Origin: Gammaproteobacteria bacterium
GTDB taxonomy: Bacteria; Pseudomonadota; Gammaproteobacteria; Pseudomonadales; Halieaceae
Assembly: GCA_029859085.1 (NCBI GenBank)
Contig: JAOUDU010000001.1
Span: forward strand, 1 to 21,184
Reading direction: 5' to 3'
Length of the DNA stretch: 21,184 nucleotides
Under the pieces are notes generated by a model. The model had not been told where the DNA came from, did not search any database, and saw only the letters and a program-made list of their open reading frames with translations. Below are positions 7,176-15,036 of this stretch, piece after piece; positions within the stretch are counted from its first letter, which is position 1, and each line of letters opens with the position of its first letter. A program made the position numbers and the translations under genes.

Positions 7176-8192
7176 TCAGGCGCCCGGCTGGCCGGCGTTG
7201 CCAAGCGCCTTGAGCCGGGGGATAGTCTTCTCCAGCAGTTCCAGGCTCTTCCAGCCCTCGGCGGGGGACAGGCCTCCCAGCAGGGGCTGGAAACCGAAGC
7301 CGCCGTTCTCCGCGACCAGCACCGTTTTTTCCAGCAGTTCATCCGGCGTCCAGACGGCGAACATGCCGGACTTGCGCAGGGCCTCGCGGTTGAGCATGCC
7401 CTTGAAGGGCGAGTTGGATTGCTTTTCCTGCTCCGCCCATTTTGCGTAGGCGGTGACCACGTGCAGCGCGTGATCTTCCATGATTGCCCAGGATCGCTCC
7501 GGGTCCTCGGAGAGGTGAATGCTCATGGGCAGCCCGGGGGATGGGCCGAGTTGCATCCCCGGCTCACGCCCCAGTTCGCGGCATGCAGCGGCATAGGCCG
7601 GCAGCAGGGCGCGGCTCATCGGCGCGAAACCCAGGCCAAACCTGGCCGCGCGCTTTGCCGAGGCCTCTACGCCGCCACCGACCAGGATAATGTCCTCGGG
7701 GCGCTGGATCGGAAGCGGGCGCACGAAAATCTGCCGGCCATCCGCCTCGAACGCCTCGCCGTTCAGCGCGCGCAGGATGATATCGATGCCCTGGTCGAGC
7801 AACCTGCCGCGGTCGCGCAGGGACACCTTGAACATGGCGAATTCCGACGGCACATAGCCCGCGCCGAAAATCACGTTCAGGCGCCCGTTGCTCATCAGGT
7901 CGAGTATCGCGATCTGCTCCGCGATATTGACCGGGTCGTGCAATGGCAGGATCACTGCGCCGAGCATCAGGCGGATATTTTTTGTCCTGGCGGCGATTCC
8001 CCCAGCCAGCACAAAGGGCTGGGGCAGGTAGCCGTCATCGGAGGCGTGGTGTTCCATCAGGCCTATGCGATCGACGCCGATCTCATCGGCAAACGCCGCC
8101 ATCTCCAGCGCGGCGGCGTAGAGTTCCCTGGTGGGTGTGCCGAAGCCGGGGGCGCGCATGTCGAAGGAGACAACGGTCTGGATATGGCTCAT
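7176..8192 (-). CDS. LLM-class (luciferase-like) flavin-dependent oxidoreductase
   Basis: A 338-aa protein of the bacterial luciferase-like fold (TIM barrel), a family that uses FMN or coenzyme F420. Characteristic segments are IGLMEHHASDDGY (43-55), LMLGAVILPLHDPVNIAEQI (75-94), the barrel segment LDLMSNGRLNVIFGAGY (97-113), and IILVGGGVEASAKRAARFGL (167-186). The ATG at 8192 has GAGGG about eight bases upstream. It starts 44 bp after the second LLM gene, so the two are likely one transcript. Such enzymes are often monooxygenases or dehydrogenases of unusual substrates; neither the cofactor nor the substrate can be decided from the sequence. It lies upstream of a beta-oxidation-type cluster, which suggests a role in preparing a catabolic substrate. 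Confidence 0.85.
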   Translation of the reverse strand: MSHIQTVVSFDMRAPGFGTPTRELYAAALEMAAFADEIGVDRIGLMEHHASDDGYLPQPFVLAGGIAARTKNIRLMLGAVILPLHDPVNIAEQIAILDLMSNGRLNVIFGAGYVPSEFAMFKVSLRDRGRLLDQGIDIILRALNGEAFEADGRQIFVRPLPIQRPEDIILVGGGVEASAKRAARFGLGFAPMSRALLPAYAAACRELGREPGMQLGPSPGLPMSIHLSEDPERSWAIMEDHALHVVTAYAKWAEQEKQSNSPFKGMLNREALRKSGMFAVWTPDELLEKTVLVAENGGFGFQPLLGGLSPAEGWKSLELLEKTIPRLKALGNAGQPGA

Positions 8193-8236
8193 GTGAGGCC
8201 CTCAGTTCTTTGCAGGATGGTTGGCCGCGGCCGTGG

Positions 8237-9127
8237 CTATGACGGGCTGTTCACCGGAGCCAACAGTTCCAGCAGGGCCAGATCCGGTCCCCGCTGCACT
8301 TCGTCAGCGTAGGCCTGGATGCAGACATGGTCGGCGCCAGCATCCCAGTGGGCCTGGATTCGCTGCCTGAGCGCCTGCTCGTCGCCCCAGGCAAAAATCG
8401 CATCCACCAGTCTGTCGCTGCCGCCGTCGGCGAAATCGGCATCCTCGAAACCGAATTGCTTCAGGTTGTTCCTGTAGTTGTCCAGGCCGAGATAGATAGC
8501 CATATGGACCCTGGCGACAGTCCTGGCCCTGTCGGGATCCGTTTCCAGCAGGAGCATCTGTTCCGGGCACAGCAGCGCATCCGGGCCCAGGATATTCCTG
8601 GCCCAGGCGGTGTGGGCCGGGGGCACGAAGTAAGGATGGGCGCCGCTGGCCTTCTCGGCGCTGAGTTTCAGCATATTCTGGCGCAGGGCTCCCAGCAGTA
8701 TCGGTGCCGGTTCCGGAGCCTGTGGCGCAGCAAATACTGCTTTCTCCATCGCCTCCAGGTAGTTGCGCATCGTGGTGACGGGTTTCTGGTATTCGTGGCC
8801 GCGCACACCCGTGACCAGTGGCGCATGGGATACGCCCAGACCCAGTATGAAGCGGCCCGGGGCCAGTTCGGAGACGGTTTTGTGTATCGCGTTCATCAGC
8901 ATCGGGTCGCGGGCGTAGATATTGGCGATACCGGTGGCGAAGACCAGTTTTTCGGTGCTGGCCGCCATATGGCTGATGATCGAGAACGGGTCCCTGCCCA
9001 TTGCCTCGGGTATCCACAGGGCCGCGTAGCCCCATTGTTCCAGTTGCTGTGCGAAGCGGACGGCCTCCGGGGCGGTCATATCGTCTATGAAAGACCAGAC
9101 ACCCAGTTTGCCCAGTTTTGTGGTCAT
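8237..9127 (-). CDS. LLM-class flavin-dependent oxidoreductase, MSMEG_4141-like
   Basis: A 296-aa luciferase-like TIM-barrel protein resembling the F420-type MSMEG_4141 family by its pattern: start LGKLGVWSFIDDMTAPEAVR, ALWIPEAMGRDPFSI (35-49), FATGIANIYARDPMLM (62-77), PGRFILGLGVSHAPLV (90-105) and the C-terminal barrel segment DAGADHVCIQAY. The start at ATG 9127 is set by AGGAG eight bases upstream; the frame is open ten codons further. It differs clearly from the next LLM gene, so the pair is not a recent duplication. It is first in the minus-strand cluster and diverges from the HAD gene across 91 bp. If the host makes F420 it may use F420, otherwise FMN; this is inference from family naming. 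Confidence 0.85.
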   Translation of the reverse strand: MTTKLGKLGVWSFIDDMTAPEAVRFAQQLEQWGYAALWIPEAMGRDPFSIISHMAASTEKLVFATGIANIYARDPMLMNAIHKTVSELAPGRFILGLGVSHAPLVTGVRGHEYQKPVTTMRNYLEAMEKAVFAAPQAPEPAPILLGALRQNMLKLSAEKASGAHPYFVPPAHTAWARNILGPDALLCPEQMLLLETDPDRARTVARVHMAIYLGLDNYRNNLKQFGFEDADFADGGSDRLVDAIFAWGDEQALRQRIQAHWDAGADHVCIQAYADEVQRGPDLALLELLAPVNSPS

Positions 9128-9218
9128 CGGTGGAACTCCTGTGAGCGGTGACTGCAATGGCGTCGCCAGTTTAATCGGTGTTTATGGCATGATACACAAA
9201 ATTAACCCGGAGCCCCGT

Positions 9219-9962
9219 ATGATTAAAGCCCTGTTGCTCGACCTGGATGAGACGCTGTGCGATACCTTCAGCGCCAACGAGCGGGCCCGGGAATTAATGG
9301 GGCAGGCGCTGCAGGGCCGTTACGGGGCCGCGTTTGACGGCCAGGGTGTGGCCAGGGCCTATGTCAAAGGTATCTATCGCCATTGGAGCGACAGCGAGCG
9401 GGAACGCTACCTGCCGATTATCAGGGAGCGGGGCGAAAACGCGTTTCGCCTGCAGTTGATTCGCGACCTGCTGGCGGCGCAGGGGGTGACCGATGTCAGC
9501 GAGGCGACAGCCCAGGCCCTGCAGCGCAAATTTGACAGCGATCGCCTGGAGGCCTTTGACTTCTACCCCGGCATACGGGAATTCCTGCTCGAGGCCCGCA
9601 GGTATTTCACCCTGGTGGTGATTACCAACGGGCCGGAGTTTTCGCAGGTGCCCAAGGTGGAGACCGTCAGGCTGGCGGACTATGTCGACCACATTATTAT
9701 CGGCGGCCAGGAGCCGGAGCAAAAGCCGGCGCGGTCTATTTTCGATAAAGCCCTCAGGCTCGCCGACTGCGAGGCACACGAGGCCATCCATGTGGGCGAC
9801 AGCCTGGCGACCGATATCGCCGGCGCCCACAACAGCGGGATCACCTCCATCTGGATCCAGCACCAGCAACCGCTGGATGCTGAACTGGGGATCAATCCCG
9901 GGCATACAGTGCTGCACCCGAGCGAAATACCGGCGTTGATCCGGGAGTTGCATCCGCGATAA
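9219..9962 (+). CDS. HAD-superfamily hydrolase
   Basis: A 247-aa haloacid dehalogenase-like hydrolase, most likely a small-molecule phosphatase. All four motifs are visible: LLLDLDETL with Asp8 nucleophile and Asp10, VVITNG with Thr136, Lys169 in EQKPARSIFDKAL, and HVGDSLATDIAGA with Asp194 and Asp199. The helical insert between motifs I and II (about 16-110) is a C1-type cap, as in YjjG/NANP-like phosphatases. I chose ATG 9219 because CGGAG lies six bases upstream and the protein then begins directly at motif I; an in-frame ATG at 9189 would add ten residues. It is divergent from the LLM gene. The substrate is unknown. The superfamily name comes from a dehalogenase, but the DLDETL motif favours phosphatase activity, so a link with the haloalkane dehalogenase is unlikely. 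Confidence 0.87.
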   Translation: MIKALLLDLDETLCDTFSANERARELMGQALQGRYGAAFDGQGVARAYVKGIYRHWSDSERERYLPIIRERGENAFRLQLIRDLLAAQGVTDVSEATAQALQRKFDSDRLEAFDFYPGIREFLLEARRYFTLVVITNGPEFSQVPKVETVRLADYVDHIIIGGQEPEQKPARSIFDKALRLADCEAHEAIHVGDSLATDIAGAHNSGITSIWIQHQQPLDAELGINPGHTVLHPSEIPALIRELHPR

Positions 9963-10433
9963 GCGCTTTCATGTCCAGCCATTCCCTTGCGGCAAAGCCA
10001 GCGCATACCAAGGTGTTATGCGCCGGGGTCGATCTCGCGATCCGGCGCCGGTCCCGGTTCTGATGGACCGGGAGTCCGCGCGCAGGCTGGATCCGGCTTG
10101 CGAAATCATACTGGGGTCGCCGGCCTGGATTGGTATTACGGCGACTGTCCAGCAGGGCCTGTTCAGGCAGATGCGGGCGGCCTATAGTGAGGCTTGCGGA
10201 GCGATAGAAGCCGATTAAAGGACGGCCCCGTTTCATTGTATTGTGGGCGACAGGCTGAGCTGGCTCATGTTCAACGTGGGTCCCAGCACCGACCCGGAGG
10301 AAGCGGAAGAGCGTGCAACAGGTGCAGAGCAGTTCGATCTGGCTTTGGCCGCAATCATGCGGCTGGAGCGGCTGTTGCCCGATCTGCTGGCCACGGCAAG
10401 CCTTGAACCGGCGTATCGGCAGGCGGGAATCCC
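9963..10433 (+). pseudogene. Coding-like region of unknown function, interrupted by a stop
   Basis: No recognised gene fills this 471-bp gap. The plus-strand frame beginning at 9961 stays open to a TAA at 10216-10218 and is open again directly after it into the start of the phosphatase gene. Before the stop an ATG at 10018 gives 66 residues (including ILGSPAWIGITATVQQGLFR). After it a GTG at 10243 begins a longer frame (including DRLSWLMFNVGPSTDPEEAE and FDLALAAIMRLERLLPDLLA). Third codon positions are mostly G or C in both parts, as in neighbouring genes. Neither start has a convincing ribosome site. It could be two small genes, one gene broken by a nonsense change, or non-coding DNA with a chance open frame. 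I do not recognise the sequence. Confidence 0.25.
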
Positions 10434-11456
10434 GTGTTTGACCTCAGCGCCTGTCACGTCGAACGCAACCGGGATGGCAACTACCTGGTGCGCTGGCACC
10501 TGTCGAAGCCCGGCCAGAAGGTTGCGGTGTATATGGCCGATAGCCCGGATCGCTATTACGCCGGCAGTGACCTCGGCACGCCGATAGCCTGGACAACCCA
10601 AACAGAAGTTCTGGTTCCAAACCCGGACAAGGAAGTAAGGCACTACTTCTACCTGGAGTCAGCGGGCGGCGAGGGCGTTATATTGGCCGAGCGCCAGTTG
10701 AACCTGCAGGGGACGCCGAATTTCAGGGACCTGGGCGGTTACGAGGCCCGGGACGGCCGGCGCCTGAAATGGGGCAAGCTTTACCGTTCGAGTAAATTAT
10801 CCGCGCTGACCGACGTGGACACCAGGTACGTCCACCGCCTGGGGCTGACCCTGATATGCGATTTCCGCCAGGTGGTAGAGCAGCAGCTGGAGCCCACCCG
10901 GCTGGGTAGCGAAAGCCTTCATGTGCTTGCCAGCCTGCCTGTCACCCCGGGCAGTTCCCACAGCTTCATAGAGAACCTGCATAACGGGATCATCGCGGTT
11001 GAGGATGCGGCGGGATTCATGGAGGAAATCAACAGGGATTTTGTCATCAACCAGATGCCCCAGTACGCGGAGATGTTCCAGTTGCTGCTGGCCGGGGACC
11101 AACAGCTGCTGATTCACTGCGCCTCTGGCAAGGATCGCACTGGCGTCGGCGCCGCGCTGATCCTGGATGTGCTGGGCGTGAGCGAGGAGACGATAGTCAA
11201 TGACTACCTGTTGACCAACAAGTACCTGCCGATCAACGAGGAAGTCAAACGCCTGTCGAGGGAGTTTAAAGACCGTACGGGGGCGGCGGTGTCAGAGGAG
11301 GTGCTGCGGCCCATGCTGGAGCTGCGCCCGGAATATATCAGGGCCTGTTTTGACGAGATTAAAAAGCGCTACGAATCGAGGGAGCATTTTTATGAATCAG
11401 CCCTGCGCCTGGATAAGCTCAAGCTTGATAAATTGAAGGATCGTTATCTCCATTAG
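10434..11456 (+). CDS. PtpB-like tyrosine/serine phosphatase with N-terminal beta domain
   Basis: A 340-aa protein of the Y_phosphatase3 family (relatives of mycobacterial PtpB). The N-terminal ~85 residues look like an all-beta, fibronectin-III-like domain (YLVRWHLSKPGQKVAVYMAD). The phosphatase domain follows from NFRDLGGYEARDGRRLKWGK to the P-loop IHCASGKDRTG, with nucleophile Cys229 and Arg235 in the CX5R pattern. Family members dephosphorylate phosphotyrosine, phosphoserine or phosphoinositides. The C-terminus is basic and repetitive (LDKLKLDKLKDRYLH). No signal peptide is seen. The only in-frame start after the upstream TGA (10404) that keeps the beta domain is GTG 10434, which has only a weak ribosome site (GGCGGGA). 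The coding-like frame upstream reaches this point in another frame, so the true 5' end could differ. Its substrate is unknown. Confidence 0.85.
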   Translation: MFDLSACHVERNRDGNYLVRWHLSKPGQKVAVYMADSPDRYYAGSDLGTPIAWTTQTEVLVPNPDKEVRHYFYLESAGGEGVILAERQLNLQGTPNFRDLGGYEARDGRRLKWGKLYRSSKLSALTDVDTRYVHRLGLTLICDFRQVVEQQLEPTRLGSESLHVLASLPVTPGSSHSFIENLHNGIIAVEDAAGFMEEINRDFVINQMPQYAEMFQLLLAGDQQLLIHCASGKDRTGVGAALILDVLGVSEETIVNDYLLTNKYLPINEEVKRLSREFKDRTGAAVSEEVLRPMLELRPEYIRACFDEIKKRYESREHFYESALRLDKLKLDKLKDRYLH

Positions 11457-11463
11457 CCTATAT

Positions 11464-11550
11464 GGTCGAATGAATACCCGATAAAGCGGGCTCTTCGACC
11501 CTACATCGGCTGGTTCGACCCTGCATTGACGGGTTCGACCCCTCGTTTCC
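11464..11550. repeat. Nested inverted repeat plus 20-bp tandem repeats between convergent genes
   Basis: GGTCGAA at 11464-11470 pairs with TTCGACC at 11494-11500, enclosing a smaller stem CCCG (11477-11480)/CGGG (11487-11490) with an ATAAAG loop. TTCGACC then recurs at 11514 and 11534, so two 20-bp units (11494-11513 and 11514-11533, matching at about 15 of 20 bases) and a partial third form a short tandem array. It lies between the stops of the phosphatase gene (plus) and the symporter gene (minus), where a bidirectional terminator would be expected, but no T-run follows the stem. It may be an intergenic repeat element or a relic of duplication. The repeats are seen directly; the role is open. 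Confidence 0.55.
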
Positions 11551-11560
11551 CAGTGCCCCC

Positions 11561-12892
11561 TCAGGGCGCCCGGCCCTTGAAATAGCGGTCGGTCTCCCGT
11601 TTTACCACCTTGGACAGTATCAACAGGGCGATCAGGTTGGGGATGGCCATCATGCCGTTCATCAGGTCGGAGAAATTCCACACGAACTCCAGTTTCATCA
11701 TCGCCCCGACGATGACCACGGACACGAAAACCACACGGTAAACGCGGATCGCGCGCCCCCCCGCAATGTATTCGACCGCCTTCTCGCCGTAATAGCTCCA
11801 GCCCAGCAGGGTGGAATAGGCGAACAGCGCCGAGGTGACCGCGACGATGATCGCCCCGGCAGGTCCGAGCGTCTCGGCGAAACTCAGGCTGGTGAGCTGG
11901 CCCGCGCTCACCCCCTGGGTCCAGGGCGTCGCGGTCAGGATCACCAGCGCGGTGATGCTGCACACCACCAGGGTGTCGATGAAGGTCTGCGTCATGCTCA
12001 CCAGCGCCTGGGTGACCGGGTCTCTGGTGCGCGCGGCCGCTGCCGCGATCGGCGCCGAGCCCAGGCCCGATTCGTTGGAGAACACGCCCCGGGCCACGCC
12101 GAACCTTATCGCCGCCGCAATCGCCGCGCCGGCGAAACCGCCGCTGGCCGCAATCGGGTTGAATGCGTGGTAGAAAATCAGCGACAGCGCATGCGGTATT
12201 TCACTCGCATTCACCGCCAGCACTACCAGCGCTGTCGACACATAGCCGATGATCATGAACGGCACCAGGTAGGACGTGAAGCGGCCGATGGAACGGATAC
12301 CGCCCAGTATCACCAGCCCGGTGAGCAGCATCAGCACCACGCCGGTGATCCACGGCTCGATACTGAAGGTGGACTCGAATATGCCGGCCACCGCGTTGGC
12401 CTGGGTCATATTGCCGATGCCGAATGTGGCGAGCGCGGTAAACAGCGCGAAAAACCAGCCGAGGGTGGGCAGTTTCGCGCCCTTGGCCAGGTAATACATG
12501 GGCCCGCCGCGCATGCCGTGTTCCCCCTGCTCCCGGTATTTCACCGCCAGCACGGCCTCCGAATACTTGGTCGCCATGCCGACCAGGCCCGTCATCCACA
12601 TCCAGAAGACCGCCCCCGGCCCGCCCAGGGTGATCGCAGTGGCAACCCCGACGATATTGCCGATACCGACGGTTGCCGCCAGCGCAGTCATCAACGCGGC
12701 AAAGTGGCTGATGTCCCCGGCATGGCCGTGATCCTTCTGCAGGATCAGCCTGAACGCGTGGGGCAGGGCCCGAAACTGCATGCCCTTGAGCAGGACGGTG
12801 AGGTACAGGCCGGTGCCGACCAGCAGCATGAGCATGGGCGGCCCCCATACCCAGCCAGACAGGGTGGAAACCAGTGATTCGATGGCCTGCAT
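11561..12892 (-). CDS. AGCS-family sodium:alanine/glycine symporter
   Basis: A 443-aa inner-membrane protein with about ten to eleven hydrophobic helices, expected to import alanine or glycine with Na+. The family signature region is clear: [20 protein letters not shown] (70-89) followed by [20 protein letters not shown]. Further conserved parts are [26 protein letters not shown] and [20 protein letters not shown]. Length is normal for the family. The ATG at 12892 has a GAGAG ribosome site about nine bases upstream. It begins 37 bp after the old-yellow-enzyme gene, so it is likely the last gene of a YceI-OYE-AGCS transcript. Why an amino-acid symporter joins these enzymes is unclear; a different organic substrate is possible. 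Confidence 0.92.
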   Translation of the reverse strand: MQAIESLVSTLSGWVWGPPMLMLLVGTGLYLTVLLKGMQFRALPHAFRLILQKDHGHAGDISHFAALMTALAATVGIGNIVGVATAITLGGPGAVFWMWMTGLVGMATKYSEAVLAVKYREQGEHGMRGGPMYYLAKGAKLPTLGWFFALFTALATFGIGNMTQANAVAGIFESTFSIEPWITGVVLMLLTGLVILGGIRSIGRFTSYLVPFMIIGYVSTALVVLAVNASEIPHALSLIFYHAFNPIAASGGFAGAAIAAAIRFGVARGVFSNESGLGSAPIAAAAARTRDPVTQALVSMTQTFIDTLVVCSITALVILTATPWTQGVSAGQLTSLSFAETLGPAGAIIVAVTSALFAYSTLLGWSYYGEKAVEYIAGGRAIRVYRVVFVSVVIVGAMMKLEFVWNFSDLMNGMMAIPNLIALLILSKVVKRETDRYFKGRAP

Positions 12893-12929
12893 GATTTATA
12901 TCTCTCTTGTGAAAGCCTGGTTGTCGGAT

Positions 12930-14252
12930 CTATGTGCCGGTGCCGGCGGAGGCCGGTATGCGGTTTTCCGCCAGGTCGTTGGGCGGATTCCTTATACATC
13001 GGGTGCCCGCGGGATGATAGATATACGCCACGCAGCCGTTGCAGTTGTCGCAGCCGGACTGGGTGAGCTCACCGCTGCGGAATTTGTTCACCAGGGCCGG
13101 GTCGTGCAGCAGCGCGCGGGCCAGCACCACGCAGTCGAAACCCTCGGCCACGGCCTGTTGGGCATTGGCCAGTGACTTGATTCCACCCAGGTAGGCCAGC
13201 GGCAGCTCAACCGCAGCGCGGATCCGGCGCGAATACTCGAGGAAATACATCTCCCGGAATTCTACAGCGGGTTCGCTGGAGGCCGCGACCTTCATCATCA
13301 GTGACGTCAACCACTCGCCCTGTTCCCGCAGCACCCTGCTGATTTCCTCCCGGTTCATCCGGCTGCCGAACATGAACCAGGTGGATTCGACGTTGCGGCC
13401 GCCGCTCAGCACCAGCATGTCGGCACCGGCGGCCTGCAGGGCCCGCGCGGTGACCACGCCGTCCTCCACGGTGGCGCCGCGGCGGGTACCGTCGGCCACA
13501 TTGATCTTGGCCAGCACTGCGGTGGTGTCGCCTACCGCCTCTTTCACCGCCGCCAGGACCCGGGCCGGGAAGCGCACCCGGTTTTCCGGGCTGCCGCCAT
13601 ACTCATCCTCGCGGCGGTTGCTCAGCGGGGAGATAAACTGGTTCAGCAGGTAGCCGTGACCCATGTGCAGTTCCACCGCGTCGAAGCCGGCGTCCCGGGC
13701 CAGCCGGGCGGCGGCGACGAACTCGGCGGTCACCCGCTCCATATCGGCCCCGGTCATCGCACGCTGCAGGAAATTGCCTTTCAGCATGCCCGCCGGGTTG
13801 AAGCCCGAGGAGGAACTGATGGTGCGGCCCTTCACCTTCATCCCTGTGACAAAGGAGCCGCCGTGGGTGATCTGGGCGGAAATGGCCGCGCCGTTGTCAT
13901 GTACAGCCTGTGTCAGGGCGCGCAGGTCGGGGAGGATCTCGGGGCGCATCCAGATCTGGTTGGGCAGGGTGCGCGCCTCCGGAGCCACCGCCACATAGGC
14001 GACCGTCGTCATACCCACGCCGCCGCGGGCCAGGTCGCTGTGGTGCCGCAGCAGGGCTCTGGTGGGTTTCCCGTCCAGGCACATGGCCTCGTTGGCGCCG
14101 GATTTGATGAAGCGGTTGCGCAGGGTCAGGGGCCCGATGGTGACCGGGTCGAAGGGTGAAATTGCCGTGTTTACCGGGCTATTGCTCGCCGGGTCGGAAA
14201 CACCAGGGACAATCCGGCCGGGATTCAGGGGCTGGTCGCGGGGAGTCATCAT
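12930..14252 (-). CDS. Old-yellow-enzyme-family NADH:flavin oxidoreductase with C-terminal Cys cluster
   Basis: A 440-aa FMN enzyme (TIM barrel) predicted to reduce activated C=C bonds using NAD(P)H. Seen are the N-terminal LTLRNRFIKSG (43-52), the active-site segment HMGHGYLLNQFISP (196-209, with His196 and His199 as substrate-anion binders), RREDEYGGSPENRVRF (213-228), and the phosphate-binding LGGIKS and VVLARALLHDP. At the C-terminus four cysteines, Cys401, Cys404, Cys407 and Cys419, form CxxCxxC-x11-C. This resembles the [4Fe-4S] site of 2,4-dienoyl-CoA reductases (CxxCxxxC-x11-C) but is one residue shorter, and the FAD/NAD domain of those enzymes is absent. The ATG at 14252 lies one base after the stop of the YceI gene (TAA-A-ATGATG), so translation is probably coupled. 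An enoate or dienoyl-CoA reduction role is inference. Confidence 0.88.
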   Translation of the reverse strand: MMTPRDQPLNPGRIVPGVSDPASNSPVNTAISPFDPVTIGPLTLRNRFIKSGANEAMCLDGKPTRALLRHHSDLARGGVGMTTVAYVAVAPEARTLPNQIWMRPEILPDLRALTQAVHDNGAAISAQITHGGSFVTGMKVKGRTISSSSGFNPAGMLKGNFLQRAMTGADMERVTAEFVAAARLARDAGFDAVELHMGHGYLLNQFISPLSNRREDEYGGSPENRVRFPARVLAAVKEAVGDTTAVLAKINVADGTRRGATVEDGVVTARALQAAGADMLVLSGGRNVESTWFMFGSRMNREEISRVLREQGEWLTSLMMKVAASSEPAVEFREMYFLEYSRRIRAAVELPLAYLGGIKSLANAQQAVAEGFDCVVLARALLHDPALVNKFRSGELTQSGCDNCNGCVAYIYHPAGTRCIRNPPNDLAENRIPASAGTGT

Positions 14253-14253
14253 T

Positions 14254-14946
14254 TTACGGGTTCCCCGCCTGTTGGAATTCTCCTTCGAACTGGACAGTGA
14301 CCGTATCGCCGATCAGCGGCGGAGACAGGAAGGAATCCATGCCGAAGGCCGATCGTGCCAGGCTGCCGTGAGCGGAAAAGCCGATGGCGGCGCGACCGGG
14401 TTGCATCGGGTGACTCGCGGTGGAGCCCACAAGCGTGGCATCCAGTTCCACCGGGTGGGTCTGGCCCAGCAGCGTTAACTCGCCCGTAATATGCAGCGAG
14501 CCGGGACCAGCGGACCGCACCGCCGTGGACCGGAACGCGATCTGCGGGAATTTGCCTGCATTGAAAAACTTTTCACTTTGCGCGAGATCCTCGTCCCAGC
14601 TCGCGAATTTTGAATTCGGGTGGGAGGCCCGGTAGTCAGCGGGATAATAGGTCCGCAGTGAGGCCGGATCGATCGACGCGGTGACCGAGGACTTGCCCGG
14701 CTGCGCCGGGTCGTATTGCAGCAGCACCGTGTAACTGGTGAAGCGCACGACGTAGTTTGACAGACCCAGGTGATTGACGCTGAAACTGAGGCTGCTGTGA
14801 GTCGGGTCGAGCTGGTACTGTCCGGCGGGCGCGCCGGTATCAGTCCCCGGCCCACCTGTGGCCTGTGCGGTTTCCGCCATCGGGGTCAGGTATAACATGG
14901 CACCGCACAGCGCCGAAAGGAGGGTTGAGGTAGCTGGTGTCTTCAT
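14254..14946 (-). CDS. Exported YceI-family protein
   Basis: A 230-aa protein with a Sec-type signal peptide (residues about 1-29, hydrophobic LLSALCGAMLYLTPM, likely cut after AQA) and a YceI lipocalin-like beta barrel. Family features are YQLDPTHSSLSFSVNHLGLS (44-63), the pattern ASWDEDLAQSEKFFNAGKFP, ITGELTLLGQTHPVELD, and AHGSLARSAFGMDSF. YceI proteins bind polyisoprenoid-like or other long hydrophobic molecules in the periplasm. The ATG at 14946 follows GGGGA by six bases. The stop is one base before the OYE start, so the two proteins are probably made together. This fits an OYE substrate that is hydrophobic or isoprenoid-like, as inference only. Confidence 0.9.
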   Translation of the reverse strand: MKTPATSTLLSALCGAMLYLTPMAETAQATGGPGTDTGAPAGQYQLDPTHSSLSFSVNHLGLSNYVVRFTSYTVLLQYDPAQPGKSSVTASIDPASLRTYYPADYRASHPNSKFASWDEDLAQSEKFFNAGKFPQIAFRSTAVRSAGPGSLHITGELTLLGQTHPVELDATLVGSTASHPMQPGRAAIGFSAHGSLARSAFGMDSFLSPPLIGDTVTVQFEGEFQQAGNP

Positions 14947-14967
14947 CGGTTTTCCCCGTCGAGTGTT

Positions 14968-14996
14968 CTGCGGACACAGTATAGCGACAACCGCAG
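14968..14996 (-). promoter_or_regulatory. Candidate promoter/operator of the YceI-OYE-AGCS unit
   Basis: On the minus strand a -10-like TATACT (plus coordinates 14978-14983) lies in the 90-bp gap before the YceI gene. It is flanked by a perfect inverted repeat, CTGCGG at 14968-14973 and CCGCAG at 14991-14996 with 17 bases between. No good -35 is visible. An inverted repeat around a -10 would suit a repressor site, or the repeat could form an RNA hairpin after the methyltransferase gene. Sequence seen, role inferred. Confidence 0.35.
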
Positions 14997-15036
14997 TAAT
15001 AATTCGCCTCCGTCGGCATCCCTGTGGCTGGCAGCC

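Noticed and set aside
5976..8312. Two long plus-strand open frames opposite the acyl-CoA dehydrogenase and LLM genes
   Set aside because: They are antisense to well-recognised genes and have no ribosome sites or family motifs.
9128..9218. Divergent promoters between the second LLM gene and the HAD gene
   Set aside because: A promoter must exist here, but no -35/-10 pair on either strand was good enough to place.
9892..10236. Minus-strand open frame of 114 codons in the gap after the HAD gene
   Set aside because: It overlaps the HAD gene end, is Arg/Pro-rich and has no ribosome site; the plus-strand frame has better codon character.
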